NCBI GenBank assembly: GCA_006176705.1
Contig: QRFJ01004870.1
Span: 1 to 64,000 of the forward strand
Source: Cocos nucifera
Lineage: Eukaryota; Streptophyta; Magnoliopsida; Arecales; Arecaceae
DNA length: 64,000 nt
Reading direction: 5' to 3'
Shown here: in pieces, positions 34,141-45,840 of the stretch
How the letters are laid out: every line of letters begins with the position of its first letter
Numbering within the stretch: the first letter of the stretch is position 1
Notes under the pieces: model-generated
Told to the model about the DNA's origin: nothing
Seen by the model: only the letters and a program-made list of their open reading frames with translations
The model's database searches: none
Program-made: the position numbers and the translations under genes

Positions 34141-34785
34141 TTATTAAAATTTTATAATTATTTTTGGCTAAAAGGCCTACAGAAATGATATTTAAAAAGA
34201 AATTTGGATAAAAATGATATTTAAAAAGAAACTTGGACAGAAATGATAATCATCAAGAATAATAATATGTGACTCAAATATAAGTTTCAAGATTTCTAAT
34301 GCTAGAATTAGAACTGGTCTTTCATCTTCAATATTCAGGAACCTCTCATCTTGCTCGAATCTCCTACTGACCTACAATCCATACAACTAATTACAAATAT
34401 AGTAAAGACTATCGGTATCCAATACCCAGTCAGTAAAATCATAAATAGAAAAATTATAAGGAGTTATCATATAAATACCTTGTCCAATAATAGCTTGCTT
34501 CTTTCTCTGCTTGTTTGGATCTATGAAGGCCATGTACTGAGGATAATTCTTCTTCTAGTGCCCCCGCTTCTTGCAGAAGAAGCATTCAGCTTGACTCTTA
34601 TTGGGCTTGATCTTCCTAGTCTGGTCCTACACAGATGTCCCAGCCTGAACTTGCACCTTCTCGCTCTTCTTCTTCTTATTCTTCTTTCCTTTCCTAAAGG
34701 GTTGAGAACCAAAAGATGAACCTCCCTCTAAGTTCACCAATATCTTGTGGAGTTGGTGATCCTTCTCAAAGTTCTGAAGTAACCC
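34141..34785 (-). pseudogene. Copia protease and gag zinc knuckle remnant, element B
   Basis: The minus strand from 34785 reads the gag tail 'FGSQPFRKGKKNKKKKSEKV', then the knuckle 'CFFCKKRGH' with 'KKNYPQYMAFI' (its last cysteine replaced by tyrosine). It then reads 'WVLDTDSLYYICN', a protease active site in which DTG has become DTD. These substitutions would abolish both functions. The fragment starts abruptly at the edge of element C. Confidence 0.72.
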
Positions 34786-35386
34786 TATGAGCTTAGAAGT
34801 GGCACTCCCAAGTCTTAAAAACATGAAAAGATAGGTTATCGAAAGACAGAAGTGAGTCGAAAGAAGAATCAATCTCAATAGTAAAGTTTAGAAACTAGGT
34901 CGGCTTACTCTGAGACTGAGCCGGCTTAGTTGAGAATTAGGTTGGCTCAATCCAGGACTAGGTCAGCTAGGTCTCAAAAAAAAATTCAGATGAAAAGCAG
35001 TACTTTTGGATTGTTGGCACGGTACATAATTGGGTCGGCTCAGTATCGGAGACCCAGTCGCAAGTTAGCTGGCTCAGTCTGAAACTGGGCTGACTCAGTT
35101 TTTGTTGGTTATTATTTTATGTACGTGGGTTGTTTGAATTTGAAAAGTTTTTCTATGAGCTTGGGCTTGACCTTTTGTAAAGTATATATACTAAAAATAG
35201 GTCAAGATTGTAAGAGTGCTGAAATATACTGAATAAAAGCTCTTTTCTTCTAAAAATCTCTTCATCTCTATTCCTTGATTTATTTGATTATGCATCCATA
35301 GAGATCTCTATGAAGTACTTTCTTGTTGCTTGGCTAATCATCGACGGCCATGCCGATCCATGTGGGAAGAGTGCATATTCCCAACA
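34786..35386 (+). repeat. 5' LTR of element C
   Basis: 601 bp, starting TATGAGCTTAG (TG changed to TA; the 3' copy has TGTGAGCTCAG) and ending TTCCCAACA. It holds a 'ggctcagt / ctgagactgagc' repeat block at 34893-35102 and 'agtatatatac' (TATA-like) near 35183. This block also occurs in the LTRs of D. Confidence 0.82.
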
Positions 35387-35388
35387 TT

Positions 35389-35400
35389 TGGTACCAGAGC
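35389..35400 (+). other. Primer-binding site, initiator tRNA-Met (element C)
   Basis: TGGTACCAGAGC, 2 bases after the LTR; one base differs from the common copia site. Confidence 0.85.
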
Positions 35401-35655
35401 GGTGTTGCATGGAAGGAAGGAAGATACCTAGGGTTTACTACATCCAGGATCTATTGCATCAAATTTTATCCTAAAAACTTCTAGTTTGCTTTATGGTTGT
35501 CTCTAGATTGAGGTGGAGATTGTTTACATGGAGGAACGGTGATACAGAAGTTTGAAAAGAGGATCTAGAGCTAGTTAGATCTTCTACGAAGGATAGTTTT
35601 ACTGGTGTTTGATCATGAAGGGTGTTAGAGATCTGTTCTTGACTTGTTTGAAGTC

Positions 35656-36550
35656 ATAAAATCAAGTGGATTCAAGGTGGATTTTGAGAAGTTCGATGGC
35701 AAGAAAAATTTTTGCCTATGGCAGCAAAGAGTAAAGGACTTGTTGGTTTAGCAGAGGATCTATAAGATCTTGATAAAAGAAAGGCTGAAAAAGATCAGTG
35801 CTGAGGATTGGGAAGAGTTAGAGAAAATTGCTTTTAGCACAATCCAGATGTGCTTGGTCGATCAAGTTTTGTCCAAGGTTTGCATAGAGACTATGGCAAA
35901 GGAGCTCTGGGAAAGACTGAAGAACACATACATGGAGAAGAATATGACGAACAAGCTATGGTTGAAGAAATAGCTGTATAGTCTGATGATGCCCGAAGGC
36001 GAAGATCTTGTTGCACATATCCAAAGGTTCAATCAGGTGTATTCTAAGATCATGAGTTTGGATGTGAAGATCAACGAGGAGGATCGGGCATTGCTGCTAT
36101 TATATTCTCTCCTAGGTTTGTATGATGGTCTCATAACAACTCTAGTTTATGGGAAGGAGATCCTAAACTATAAAGAGGTTGTTGGTGTGCTCAAATCAAA
36201 TGAGCAAAGGGAGAACATCTGCAAGGAAGACCCTAAGTCTGAGATCTTGGTTGTGAATGAAAGATAGGAAAGATGAAAGGAGAAGATAAGAGGAAAATCC
36301 AAGGATAGGTCAAAGTCTCACGATCAGAGGAAGATGACATTGAAATGTTATAAATATCATCAGCCTGGACACCTAAGGAGAGATTGTTCCCTTTTGAGAT
36401 CAGAAAAAGGGAAGGCCAGTAAGGGAGATGATACAGCTTCTATGAGCAGTAGAGAAGATCTACTAGTTGTATCAGATGGATCCACAGAGTGTGATACTAT
36501 ATGGATATTAGTTTTAGCATGCTCGCACCACTATACTTCTCATCGAGAGT
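35656..36550 (+). pseudogene. gag and protease start, element C
   Basis: The expected start codon is ATA (35656) in place of ATG, followed by 'VDFEKFDGKKNFCLWQQRVK'. After two stops come 'DWEELEKIAFSTIQMCLVDQ', 'LWERLKNTYMEKNMTNKLWL' and 'GEDLVAHIQRFNQVYSKIMS', a clear copia Gag (UBN2-type) domain. The zinc knuckle 'CYKYHQPGHLRRDC' has its second cysteine changed to tyrosine. At 36502 the protease site reads 'WILVLACSHHYTSH', where the catalytic aspartate is valine. Gag would form particles and bind RNA; this copy cannot. Confidence 0.82.
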
Positions 36551-37388
36551 AGTTTGTTAGCTACTAGAAGGTTGATGATGGAAGTGTCAGCCTTGGAGAT
36601 GATCACCCGTGTAAAGTAGCTGGAATTGGCTCTATCAGGGTGAGGATGTATGATGGGATCATTCATACATTATCAAATATCAGGTATGTACTAGAGTTGA
36701 AAAAGAATTTAATTTCTTTGGACTACCTGAAGGAGCAGGATTATGCTTTTAGTAGCCAGGCTAGGAGTGGATGTCTAAAAATTTTCAAGGGAGTTTTGGT
36801 GGTGATGAGAGATAGAAGATTGAGCAACAATCTTAACAGAATGAAAGGCTTAGTGGTAAATGATAGTGTAGAGGTGCTAGCAGTGGTATAAGAGGAGCAG
36901 ATTTTATATTGACTGTGACACTATCAGATGGATCATATGAGTGACCATGGGCTCACAGAACTAAGTAGAAGACGTATGATCCCAGCCTTGAAGAAGGAGG
37001 GCACGAATATTTATGAGCCATGTATCTTTGCCAAATAGCATAGGGTGAAGTTTGCCAGAAGTACCAACACAGCAAGAGAGTGCTGGATTTAGTGCACTCG
37101 AATGTGTGGGGACCAGCTCCTGTATCAGCTAGAGATGGGGTAAAATACTTTGTTACTTTTATTAATGATTTCTCAAGGAAGGTGTGGGTTTATCTGATTA
37201 GAAAAAAATAAAAGGTGTTTGTCCAGTTCAGAGCTTGGAGAGATAAAGTAGAGGAGTCAGGGAGACATGTAAAGTGTTTTGGATCTGGGGGAGAAGACTC
37301 TTTACAGTATATCTAAAAGGAAAATCATTGTGGGATAGATTTGTCAGAAAAAAAACTCCTTAAGTAACAATCTCTAGTGTGGAAAAGT
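36551..37388 (+). pseudogene. Protease end, pre-integrase and integrase start, element C
   Basis: It continues with 'VRMYDGIIHTLSNIRYVLEL' and 'KKNLISLDYL' (protease-to-pre-integrase linker), 'HYQMDHMSDHGLTELSRRRM' and 'CIFAK*HRVKF' (pre-integrase), then 'KYFVTFINDFSRKVWVYL' (integrase core start). Readable sequence fades after about 37270 ('EESGRHVKCF'). The A LTR begins at 37389 and the DDE core beyond the first Asp is absent. Confidence 0.75.
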
Positions 37389-39672
37389 TGTTAGATATAT
37401 GTGCCCTAGAAGCCAGAATTGGCTGACACTTGTAATACACTTCTAGGGGCAAAATTATAATTTTGACTATAATTAATAAAATGGGTTATTTTCTATCACA
37501 CCTGTGTATTTAGTGTCTGTGATACATCCTTTGAGTTAATGGTAATGATAATTCATATTTTCAAGAGTTGAAAATTTAAGACATGAATAATCATTATTAA
37601 CTCATAAACAGCTCCCGACCATAGGATCATCACGAGGATGGTGATTGATCCGGAAGGTTGGTGTACGATCGCTTCTCTTTAGTAGATGAGTCTTGAGTCT
37701 ACGGTGTGGAGACACCGGAGCGAGAGTACAGGTACTCGTTAGAGAACGAGGGCACTGAGCGTGACCACCTCGAGTAGTCATTAGGAAGTCTACCTTCTCG
37801 TCAATGACTGACTCGATGCTGCAGTAGTGTGTCTGGTTCTTTGACCTGAGATGCATCGGCAGTTCACCTTGAGGGTGTTATAGTTTGACTACACCATTAC
37901 TCGGTCTCCTAGCCATATGGAACCCTGAGGTGTATGTTGGCTATAGCATGTTCATTGTAGGAACTGGATTGCATCAAGATGGGATCTATCTACCTCGGTG
38001 GTAGAGGAGCAGCCCTATGATAATCATGAGAATCAAGTCCTGAAGCCCATGGCCATGGCAGAGTGAAATAATAGAAAGAGTTTCTATTTAGATTTTCACA
38101 TTGGACTCGAATCGAATGATTACATCATATGACAGAGACTAGGGTTTGACGAGTTTACCTTAACCCTAATCTGATCGGGGCTCAAGATAGAAGAACTTAA
38201 TCACACAGGTAGCTGCACCAAGAGGTTCGCATTCAGCTCTGATGGGTTGCCACCATATACTGCTAGGTGTCACTGGTGGATTTTGGGAGCAATTAGAATG
38301 ATTTAGATGATCGATCATTCTAGCTGTTCGAATCAGAAGAGTTCTGATCCATCGAAAGGAGTTTCGATGATGTCTATGATAGAGATCATGACATATCCCA
38401 TTACCATACAGAACTGAACCTAACTGGGTCACACAAACAAGGGTTTGAATCTGGTGATCATCAATTGAACTGATCTAGTTCAATTGATCTGAATGAGATT
38501 CAATTAGGTTCAAGGAAATCGTGCTAGCACTCGATTGAACCTAACGTTCTTCTTTTACTATCATAAATAAGTTGTCCTGACTGAGCCAAAGGAGTTTGTG
38601 CTCAATCAGAGGCCTTCATATGGTCTGAACTGGAGGTTGTCCAAGTCAGAATAGGTTGTCTTATTTGTAAGACATTACCTGCCATTTTTGGTCACCTGCC
38701 ATTTCTTGTTCTTTGACTTTGGTCAAAAGTCTACCTTTGACTGGTCAAACGTTGACCATTGACACTTTGACTTTTGACCACATGTCATGCACCTATTGGA
38801 GAGCTGGTGGGGGCCTGTCCCCCTGCCAGAACCTGGCAAGGAGAAGGGCGCACGCCAAGGGTGGCGTGAGCCCAAGTAGGAGGCGCCTAGGAGTCCTTGT
38901 TGGACAAGGACTCCACCTCCCTTTTGGATTCCAATCAGAGTTCTACTAAGAATCCAGTTTGACTGGTCTTAGGCGCCCTCTAAGGAGGAATCCAGGGGTC
39001 TCTATTCCCAACCAATCAGATTTAGATCTGATTTCACAAAGGGTTGTGATTGGTTGGGAGGAAGAGGAGTTGGATCACGCTTAGTCTATAAATAAGACCC
39101 TGCGCCCAACTCAGATTCTAATGCAATTCAATTGAGAAACCCCACGCCCCAAGGCTGCCTCTCCCCTCCTTCCTCCATGCCATAGTCTCTTCTCCCCTTG
39201 CTCTCCACGTCCAAAAGGTGTTTTGGACTTTGGTTGGTGCGATTCAGATCAAAAGAAAGGCGATCAAAAGCAAGAAGGCTGCGCTGCTGCAAAAGGACGA
39301 CTGCAGATCTTCAAAAGAGTTTTGAAGATCCTCCAGATCAGATCCAGATCTGATTTTTGGAGGCGTGATAGAGAAGAAGAGGATCTCCAGATCCAACCCG
39401 AGTGGATACCGGTAGAGGCCAGGCGCTTGCGTGGCTAGATCCAGAACCTTCCGCTGCAATCAGGATCATCTACAGGGTAATAGGATTACCCAAATCAGGT
39501 AAATTAAATTTGATTTAATTTATCTTATTTTATTTTATTTATTAAAATAATAAGAATCAGATCTGAAACATATCAAGATCTGATTGGGATCAAGAGAAAA
39601 ATTTTTGAAATATATCTCTTGATCTGATCAGATCTGGACGAACCTGGACCGGGAAATCAGGATTTCCCTTTA
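37389..39672 (+). repeat. LTR of copia family A inside element C integrase
   Basis: It starts TGTTAGATATATG and ends TTTCCCTTTA (CA changed to TA), 2284 bp. No internal A sequence and no target duplication accompany it (flanks AAAGT and CTAAT), and part of the C integrase is missing, so deletion or recombination followed insertion. It is nearly identical, in reverse, to 46200-48487. The 88-codon minus frame at 38166-38432 is identical in both copies. Confidence 0.85.
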
Positions 39673-39697
39673 CTAATGAAATCTTTGTTGATTTTAA

Positions 39698-40380
39698 TTG
39701 GAGGATAGAATGGACAAATCTAAAAAGACTTCTAGATTACAAAAGTCTTCCCTTGCCCTAGCACAAAGATATCATGCGTTCTTTGATGAGAAGGGCATCT
39801 TGAGGAGGTCTGGGATAGATGGAACTAAAAAAACAAAGGTGAACAGCGGTGGCCAATTAGAGAATGATGGCATGCAAGTTACATCCACTTACAGGAGTGT
39901 TCCTGTTAAGGTGGAGCTAGGCAAAAAAGTATTGTCTCAGATTAAAAATCAGCATGGAGGGCCGGCAGTTCAGATCGATGTGCAGGAGCAGCCATAGACA
40001 TCAGGCAGAGATGTGCCAGTGGGAGTGGCTTTGCACAAGCCCCAGCATACTATTAGGAGATCGGTCAAATATGGCATTGATGAGGTTATCTTCTATGCAC
40101 TCATCACTACTAATGGAGATCTAGAGAATTATGCAGAGGCCATGGAGAGTGAGGATCATGATTCATTAATGCAGGCCATGATGGAGAAGATGGAATCACA
40201 AGAAGAATCAGACATAGCAGCTGGTGGATCTTCCAAAGGGTGCTCGACCTATTGGCTCAAAGTGGATGTTCACAAAGAAAGAAGCACCTTTAGAATAAGG
40301 TTGAGTCAGATTCAAAGCAAGGCTGGTAGCAAAGGGATACTCAGAAAGGGAAGGCATTGACTACACAAAATTTTTTTTCT
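39698..40380 (+). pseudogene. Integrase C-terminal region and RT start, element C
   Basis: Two open segments read 'LALAQRYHAFFDEKGILRRS' and 'VELGKKVLSQI', then 'RRSVKYGIDEVIFYALITTN', 'NYAEAMESEDHDSLMQAMME' and, after a frame change, the 'WMFTKKEAP' block that begins the RT region. This is the usual Tork-type junction of integrase tail and RT. Stops after 'QEQP' and a frameshift near 40210 break it. Confidence 0.78.
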
Positions 40381-41700
40381 GTGGTGTGTCATACATCTAT
40401 TCGAATTTTGCTGTCACTGGTGGCACAACATAACATGAAATTAGAATAGATGGACGTGAAGACGGCCTTCCTTCATGGAACTTTGAAGGAAAGAATCTAC
40501 ATGAAGTAGCCAGATGGTTTAATGGAGATGGAACAGGAAGAAAAGGTGTATTTACTCAGAAAGTCTTTGTATGGCTTGAAACAATCCCCTCGTCAGTGGT
40601 ATTGAAGGTTTGATAGCTTTGTCTAGAGCCTGGGTTTTAGCAGATGTGAACATGATTGTTGTATCTACGTCAAGGATGTAGATGAGGAGGATGCCCTATA
40701 CCTATTATTGTATGTAGATGATACGCTCATAGCTAGTGGAAGCATGGATGCTGTGAAAAGGTTGAAAAGGGCATTATCATCTGAATTTGAGATGAAAGAT
40801 TTAGGTCCAGCTAAGAAAATCCTTAGAATGGAGATTTGCAGAGATAGATGCAAAGAAGTGCTCCATTTGTTACAAGGAAAGTATGTCCAGAAGGTTCTGA
40901 AGAGGTTTGAGATGGAGAAAGCCAAACCTGTAGAGATGCCACTGCCGAGCCATATGTCTCTCTCCAAGTTATAGTATCCCCAGTCAGAAGAGGAGAGAGA
41001 GTACATGGAATGAGTCCCTTATGCAAATGTTGTAGGTAGTGTGATGTACACTATGGTGTGCTGTAGACCAGATATACCACATGCTGTGAGCATGGTTAGT
41101 AGATACATGGCTAACCCTGGGAAGGAACATTGGAAAGCATTGAAATGGATATTGAGATATCTGCATGGAACAAGGGATTATGGTTTGGTGTTTGGTGGGT
41201 CGCTGGGAGGATTTAGAGAACAATCTATGAAGATGTGTGAAGGTTTAGATCCTCTAGAAGGATTTGTTGACGCAAATTATGCTGGTGATCTTGGTACAAG
41301 GAGGTCTACTATTGGATACCTCTTCTGCGTATATGGTGGACCGATGTCTTGGAGATCAATCCTTTAGTCAATCACGGCCTTGTCTACCACAGAGGCCAAG
41401 TACATTGGGATAATGGAGGCTGCAAAAGAAGCCCTTTGACTTAGGAGGTTAATTGATGAGTTGGGGGTGGAGTAAAGCAAGGTTACACTATTCAATGATA
41501 GTCAGAGTGCTCTATTGTTGGCATAGAACCTAGTCTATCATGTGCGCACAAAGCATATAGACGTGAGGTACCATAGGATCAAAGAGCTAGTGGAGGAAGG
41601 TGAAGTGAAACTGATGAAGGTCCATACCAAGGAGAATCAATTTGATGCACTCACGAAGGTACTCCCCAGAGACAGCATTCAGAGATGTGTGGCATGGATG
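40381..41700 (+). pseudogene. Reverse transcriptase and RNase H, element C
   Basis: RT motifs in order: 'MDVKTAFLHGTLKERIYM' near 40450, 'SLYGLKQSPRQWY' near 40565, and the catalytic 'LLLYVDDTLIASGS' at 40708. Next come 'FEMKDLGPAKKILRMEICRD', 'YVQKVLKRFEMEKAKPVEMP', 'RPDIPHAVSMVSRYMANPGK' and 'WKALKWILRYLHGTRDYGLV'. RNase H follows with 'GFVDANYAGDLGTRRSTIGY', 'STTEAKYIGIMEAAKEAL', 'LFNDSQSALLLA' and 'RTKHIDVRYHRIKELVEEGE'. About ten TAG/TGA stops, mostly single transitions from tryptophan or glutamine codons, inactivate it. It is the most complete RT-RNase H on the plus strand. Confidence 0.88.
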
Positions 41701-41754
41701 GGTCTGTTAAGAAGAGATGAGTTTAGAAGAACTTGGAAGCACCAAGATGGAGAA

Positions 41755-41855
41755 TGTGAGCTCAGAAGTGCACTTCCAAGTCTTGAAAATATGAGAAGAT
41801 AGGTTATAGGAAGACGAGAGTGAGTCGGAAGAAGAATCAGTCTCAATAGTAAAGT
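41755..41855 (+). repeat. Truncated 3' LTR of element C
   Basis: It starts TGTGAGCTCAG after a polypurine tract (AAGATGGAGAA at 41744-41754) and matches the first 100 bp of the 5' LTR to 'caatagtaaagt'. It then switches to A-family LTR sequence. Confidence 0.8.
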
Positions 41856-43946
41856 ACTCATTCGAGAGTATAGGTACTTTCTTAGGAAGACGGTCATGGG
41901 AAGATAGGATCATCATGAGGATGGTGATTGATCCAAAAGATTGGTGTATGATAACTTTCTTAGGATAGATGTATCTTAAGTCTATGGTGTAGAGATACTG
42001 GAGTGAGAGTATAGGTACTCGTTAGAAAATGAGGTTACTAAGCATGACCACCTCGAGCAGTCATAAGAAAGTCTACCTTCTCATCGATGATTGGCTCAAT
42101 GTTGCAGTGGTGTGTCTGATTCTTTGACCTGAGGTGCATCGACAGCTCATCTTGAGGGTGTTATAATTTGACTATACCAAAACTCAATCTCCTAGCCATT
42201 CAGAATCCTGAGGTGTATGTTGGCTATAGCATGTTCATTGTAGGAATTAGATTGCACCAATAGAGGATCTATCTACCTCGGTAGATGAGTAGTAGCCCTA
42301 TGATAATCATGATATTGAGTTCTTAAGCCCATGGCCATGGCAGAGTGAAGATGATAGAAAGAGTTTTTACAGGATTTCACATTGGACTCGAATCAAATGA
42401 TTAATTCATATGATGGGTGTTGGGTTTGACGAGTTAACCTTAACCCTAATCCTATCGGAGCTCAAGATAGAAGAATCTAATCACACAGGTAGCTACACCG
42501 AAGAGGTTCGCTTTCAGTTCTGATGGGTTGCCACCATATACTGCTAGGTATCACTGGTGGATTTTGGGAGCAATTAGAATAACCTTGATGATCAATCATT
42601 CTAATTATATAAATCAAAAATGTTCTGATCCATCGAAAGATGTTTCGATGATGTCGATGATAGAGATCGTGACATATCTCCATTATCCATACAGAACTAA
42701 ATCCTAACTAGGGTTACACAAACAAGGGTTTGAATTTGGATGATCATCAATTGAACTAATCCAGTTTGAATTGATCTGGAATTAGATTCAATTAGGTTCA
42801 AGGTAATCGTGCAAGCATACGATTGAGCCTGGCTTTCTTCTTCTGTAATCTTTTTGATTCATTGCAACTAAGTTAAATTTGATTTAACTCAATTTTATAT
42901 CTTGAATAGATTTATTTTTATCTAACTAGAATAAGATTAGGTTAGATAAATTATAAAAATTAAATCCATTCCTAGTGCAATTTGACTAGGGTCAAAAATT
43001 AGCCTAATTAAGAGAATTGAGGGTCACCTGATCAGATGCTTCTAGAAAATTCTCTAAAAATATTTTTGATCTAATTTTTGGATTTGTAATAGGGCTCGAG
43101 TCATGCTATGGGTGCCAAATTTTGTGATTTATGGTGGTTGTTTGACTGAGTTTTGATAGAGTTTGATTTGGATCAAACTCTTGAGGGAAGAGTCCTAAGT
43201 GCAACAGACTCTTCCTTATCTACTCATGTCGCCCACTTTTTGATTGATTTCTGGTGACAAAAACTAAATGGGATTTAGGATTTCATGTGGAGAATAAGTC
43301 CAAGAGTCCCAATGATCAAATAAGTATGTCATTTGGTCAAAGTGGGACTCTATATGGCATTGGTTTTTAAACCCTTCTCATGCCAAAGAGAGGCATCGCA
43401 TGATTTTATTTTCCATTCAGACGTGCTGTCACCCATACCATATCCCATGCCCCCTCTATCCTCTCCCTCTCTCTCTTCTACATGCCTAAAAAGTTAGGCA
43501 CAAATCTGAGAAGGTCCAAGGTTTTTGGCACAAGATTTAGGATCTACGCGATGGTGCTCATGAGATGGATGGGCTGCCTTCAAAAATAGTTTTGAAGATC
43601 CTCCAGATCAGATCCAGATCTAATTTTTGGAGGAGTGATTCACAAGAAGAAGAGGATCTCCAGATCCAACCTGAGTGGATATCGGTAGAGGCCAGGCGCT
43701 TTGTGGCTAGATCCAGAACCTTCCGCTGCCAATAGGATCATCGCAGGGTAATAGGATTACCAACAAGATCAGGTAAATTAAATTTGATTTAATTTATATT
43801 TTTAATTTTTAATATTAAGAATCACCATAATTAAATCTAAGAACTCTTAGATTTGATCAGATCATAAAAATTTTTGAGAATATATTTCCTCAGATCTGAT
43901 CAGATCTGGACGAACCTGGACCGAAAAAATCAGGATTTTTTCTTCA
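41856..43946 (+). repeat. 5'-truncated LTR, family A variant
   Basis: It matches 37600-39672 from about 41890 on, but carries a different stretch at 42840-43500 and ends GATTTTTTCTTCA directly before the primer site. The first about 210 bp of the LTR is missing. Confidence 0.75.
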
Positions 43947-43948
43947 AC

Positions 43949-43961
43949 TGGTATCAGAGCC
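43949..43961 (+). other. Primer-binding site, initiator tRNA-Met (A copy 1)
   Basis: TGGTATCAGAGCC, 2 bases after the LTR end. Confidence 0.88.
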
Positions 43962-45840
43962 ATGGTTCTTCAATATATTTTAGATCTAATTTTAATTTTT
44001 ATTTTAATTAGAAAATAAAGTAATTTTAGATGTCACATGAGATGTGATCAGATCTAAAATTAGAAAAATTAAAATTAAATGATTTGGATCTAAGATTAAG
44101 AAGATATGCATGACTAGTTCTAGAATAGAATAGTTTTATAGAATAGTCTTATGATTTATTGATTTAATCTGATTAAATCATATTTTAGATCTTTTTATTT
44201 ACTATTTTTTGATATTATAATTATTATAATAGATCTAAAATAGAAAATAAAATTATTTAATTTTTAATATCATATGAGATATGATTGATGCATGCTAGAC
44301 TAGTTGTAGAATAGTTCTACATAATTGTCTAGATTAGAATTTATTTTGATTAGATCAATTTAAATCTAATTTTTTAGATTATTATGAGATAATTTAGATC
44401 TGAAAAATGCATGATTATTATGATACATGAGATGTATGCAAAATATGCCATGATTAGATCTAATTTGTATATGAGATATATGATATAGATCTAAAACTAT
44501 TTTGTTGTAGTATTGAATGTTCCTGATTAAGGCGTTCCTCTTGGCCGTCCGGTCATAAGAACGAAGAAGGGTTTAAAGGCCCTCTCTTCCCATTCGATGG
44601 GGTGTTCTTATGATGTGTAGGGGTGCTGCGTGTTCGTCCTTAATCAGAAAATCCAAAACTTACTTTCTGCAAAACCCTAGATCCTGAAACCCTAGGATTT
44701 ATTGTGCATATTTTGTTTATGAACCCTAACTTAATTAAGAATTAAGTTTATGGAATATTAATTAGGTCTAAAATTGAGAATTTCAGATCTAAGACATATT
44801 CATAATACTGGGTTCGGGCTTGGGTAGCTCAATTAGGTCTAAGCGGTTGATCAAACCGAATCAAGAGTTGGTTAGATGGGATCAACAATGCTTAAATTGA
44901 CCAGCCTAATAGGATTAAGTCTGGGTCAAGATCGAGTGTGACACGATCAAGCAAGACCTAATTAGGCTCAGAGGTTAGAGTCTGGATTGTAGGCTAACCC
45001 CAATTGGTTCTGACTCAACAATTTGGTGTCTAAGGTAAGTTTGGCACATACGACCGACTGATTTTTAATTGGAAGCTACTCGACCTGAATGCGTTCTTGT
45101 ACGAGTTAATGGCATATTCCTTCCACCGATCTCACTTACCTGGCCATATCTGTTGACACAGTTCTGATCTGAGGTGGTCTCAATAATCCGAGCTAACCCA
45201 TGCCACTAGGTTAGTCATAATTGTTATGACTAAGCCAAGTCTAGTTTAATGAGACCTGAATCAATTCTCCCTAAGAAAAGATTAAGTCTGAGGTCTTCCA
45301 CCATTGTAGATGTGCGGGCCCTTTTCCCGGGTTGATTGTTCTCGGCTGGATACAGTGGCTCAGTTGCACCAAAAAGATGCAACCATGTCTATTAGGCATT
45401 GGATGCTATGGGCTGGAGGATGAGTTGGGCTCAATATTTTAGGATACGGTGAGAGATCCAATTAGGAACCCAGTTCTATGCAAATGGTGGGTCTGACTTA
45501 ACTAAGGAGTGGATCAATATTTCGGGCATACGGTGAGATTCATGAATTAGAGACCAAGAGTTTGGGTGCACCATGATTAGAGAATCATTGAACAAGAGTT
45601 GTTCACTCATTCAGGCTAACCCATCACCAATAACTGTTAGGTGAGGTGATGAGTCAGTTGGTGAGACCGCACCACCCACTAGAAATCATTAATCATGGAG
45701 ATTTTTGCATCTCTACCAGAGGGAGTGTAGGGATCCAAGTAAAATAGTGGAAGCTAATTTATTTAAAAATAAAACTTCTAAATAAATTGGTTAAGTCTAA
45801 TTATAAAACCTAATTAGAAACTTTGACTCTCTATAGAAAA
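43962..45840 (+). other. 5' leader of A copy 1
   Basis: This is about 1.9 kb, AT-rich at first, without coding potential. It contains the foldback at 44523-44647 and a block with 'gtgtctaaggtaag', 'gatttttaattggaagc' and 'ctcacttacctggcc' (45025-45145) that recurs in the leaders of A copy 2 and of element B. Confidence 0.7.
44523..44647 (+). other. Conserved leader foldback, family A
   Basis: The outer stem is CTGATTAAGG (44523-44532) with CCTTAATCAG (44638-44647). An inner stem is TCATAAGAAC (44553-44562) with GTTCTTATGA (44604-44613). Between them is 'agggtttaaaggccct'. The outer stem is also perfect in copy 2 (53818-53827 with 53929-53938). It is a candidate packaging or dimerisation signal. 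Confidence 0.6.

Larger units (their letters stand above)
23209..34785 (-). mobile_element. Element B (minus copy): long-LTR copia, truncated by element C
   Basis: On the minus strand, from right to left: end of gag with zinc knuckle, protease, pre-integrase and integrase, RT, RNase H, a purine-rich tract (AAGTGAAAGTTAT), and a 3' LTR (23209-27987). A solo A LTR sits in the LTR and element F sits in the integrase. The start of gag, the leader and the 5' LTR are missing because element C begins at 34786. All coding parts carry stops and frameshifts. The plus-strand copy at 58645-64000 is a divergent relative. Confidence 0.75.
34786..41855 (+). mobile_element. Element C: Tork-like copia, split by an A LTR, 3' LTR truncated
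   Basis: The plus-strand order is 5' LTR (34786-35386), initiator tRNA-Met primer site, gag, protease, pre-integrase, integrase start, an A-family LTR (37389-39672), integrase end, RT, RNase H, polypurine tract (AAGATGGAGAA) and only about 100 bp of 3' LTR (41755-41855). Part of the integrase core is missing at the A LTR, and there is no matching target duplication around it. All genes are broken by stops. Confidence 0.82.

Noticed and set aside
38166..38432. An 88-codon frame that is identical or nearly so in three places (38166-38432, 47442-47708, 57601-57867).
   Set aside because: All three lie at the same position of A-family LTRs, in either orientation. The conservation reflects recent LTR copies. 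The frame is broken in the other A LTRs and shows no known domain.
40665..41006. A 113-codon minus-strand ORF.
   Set aside because: It is the antisense shadow of the element C reverse transcriptase around the YVDD motif.
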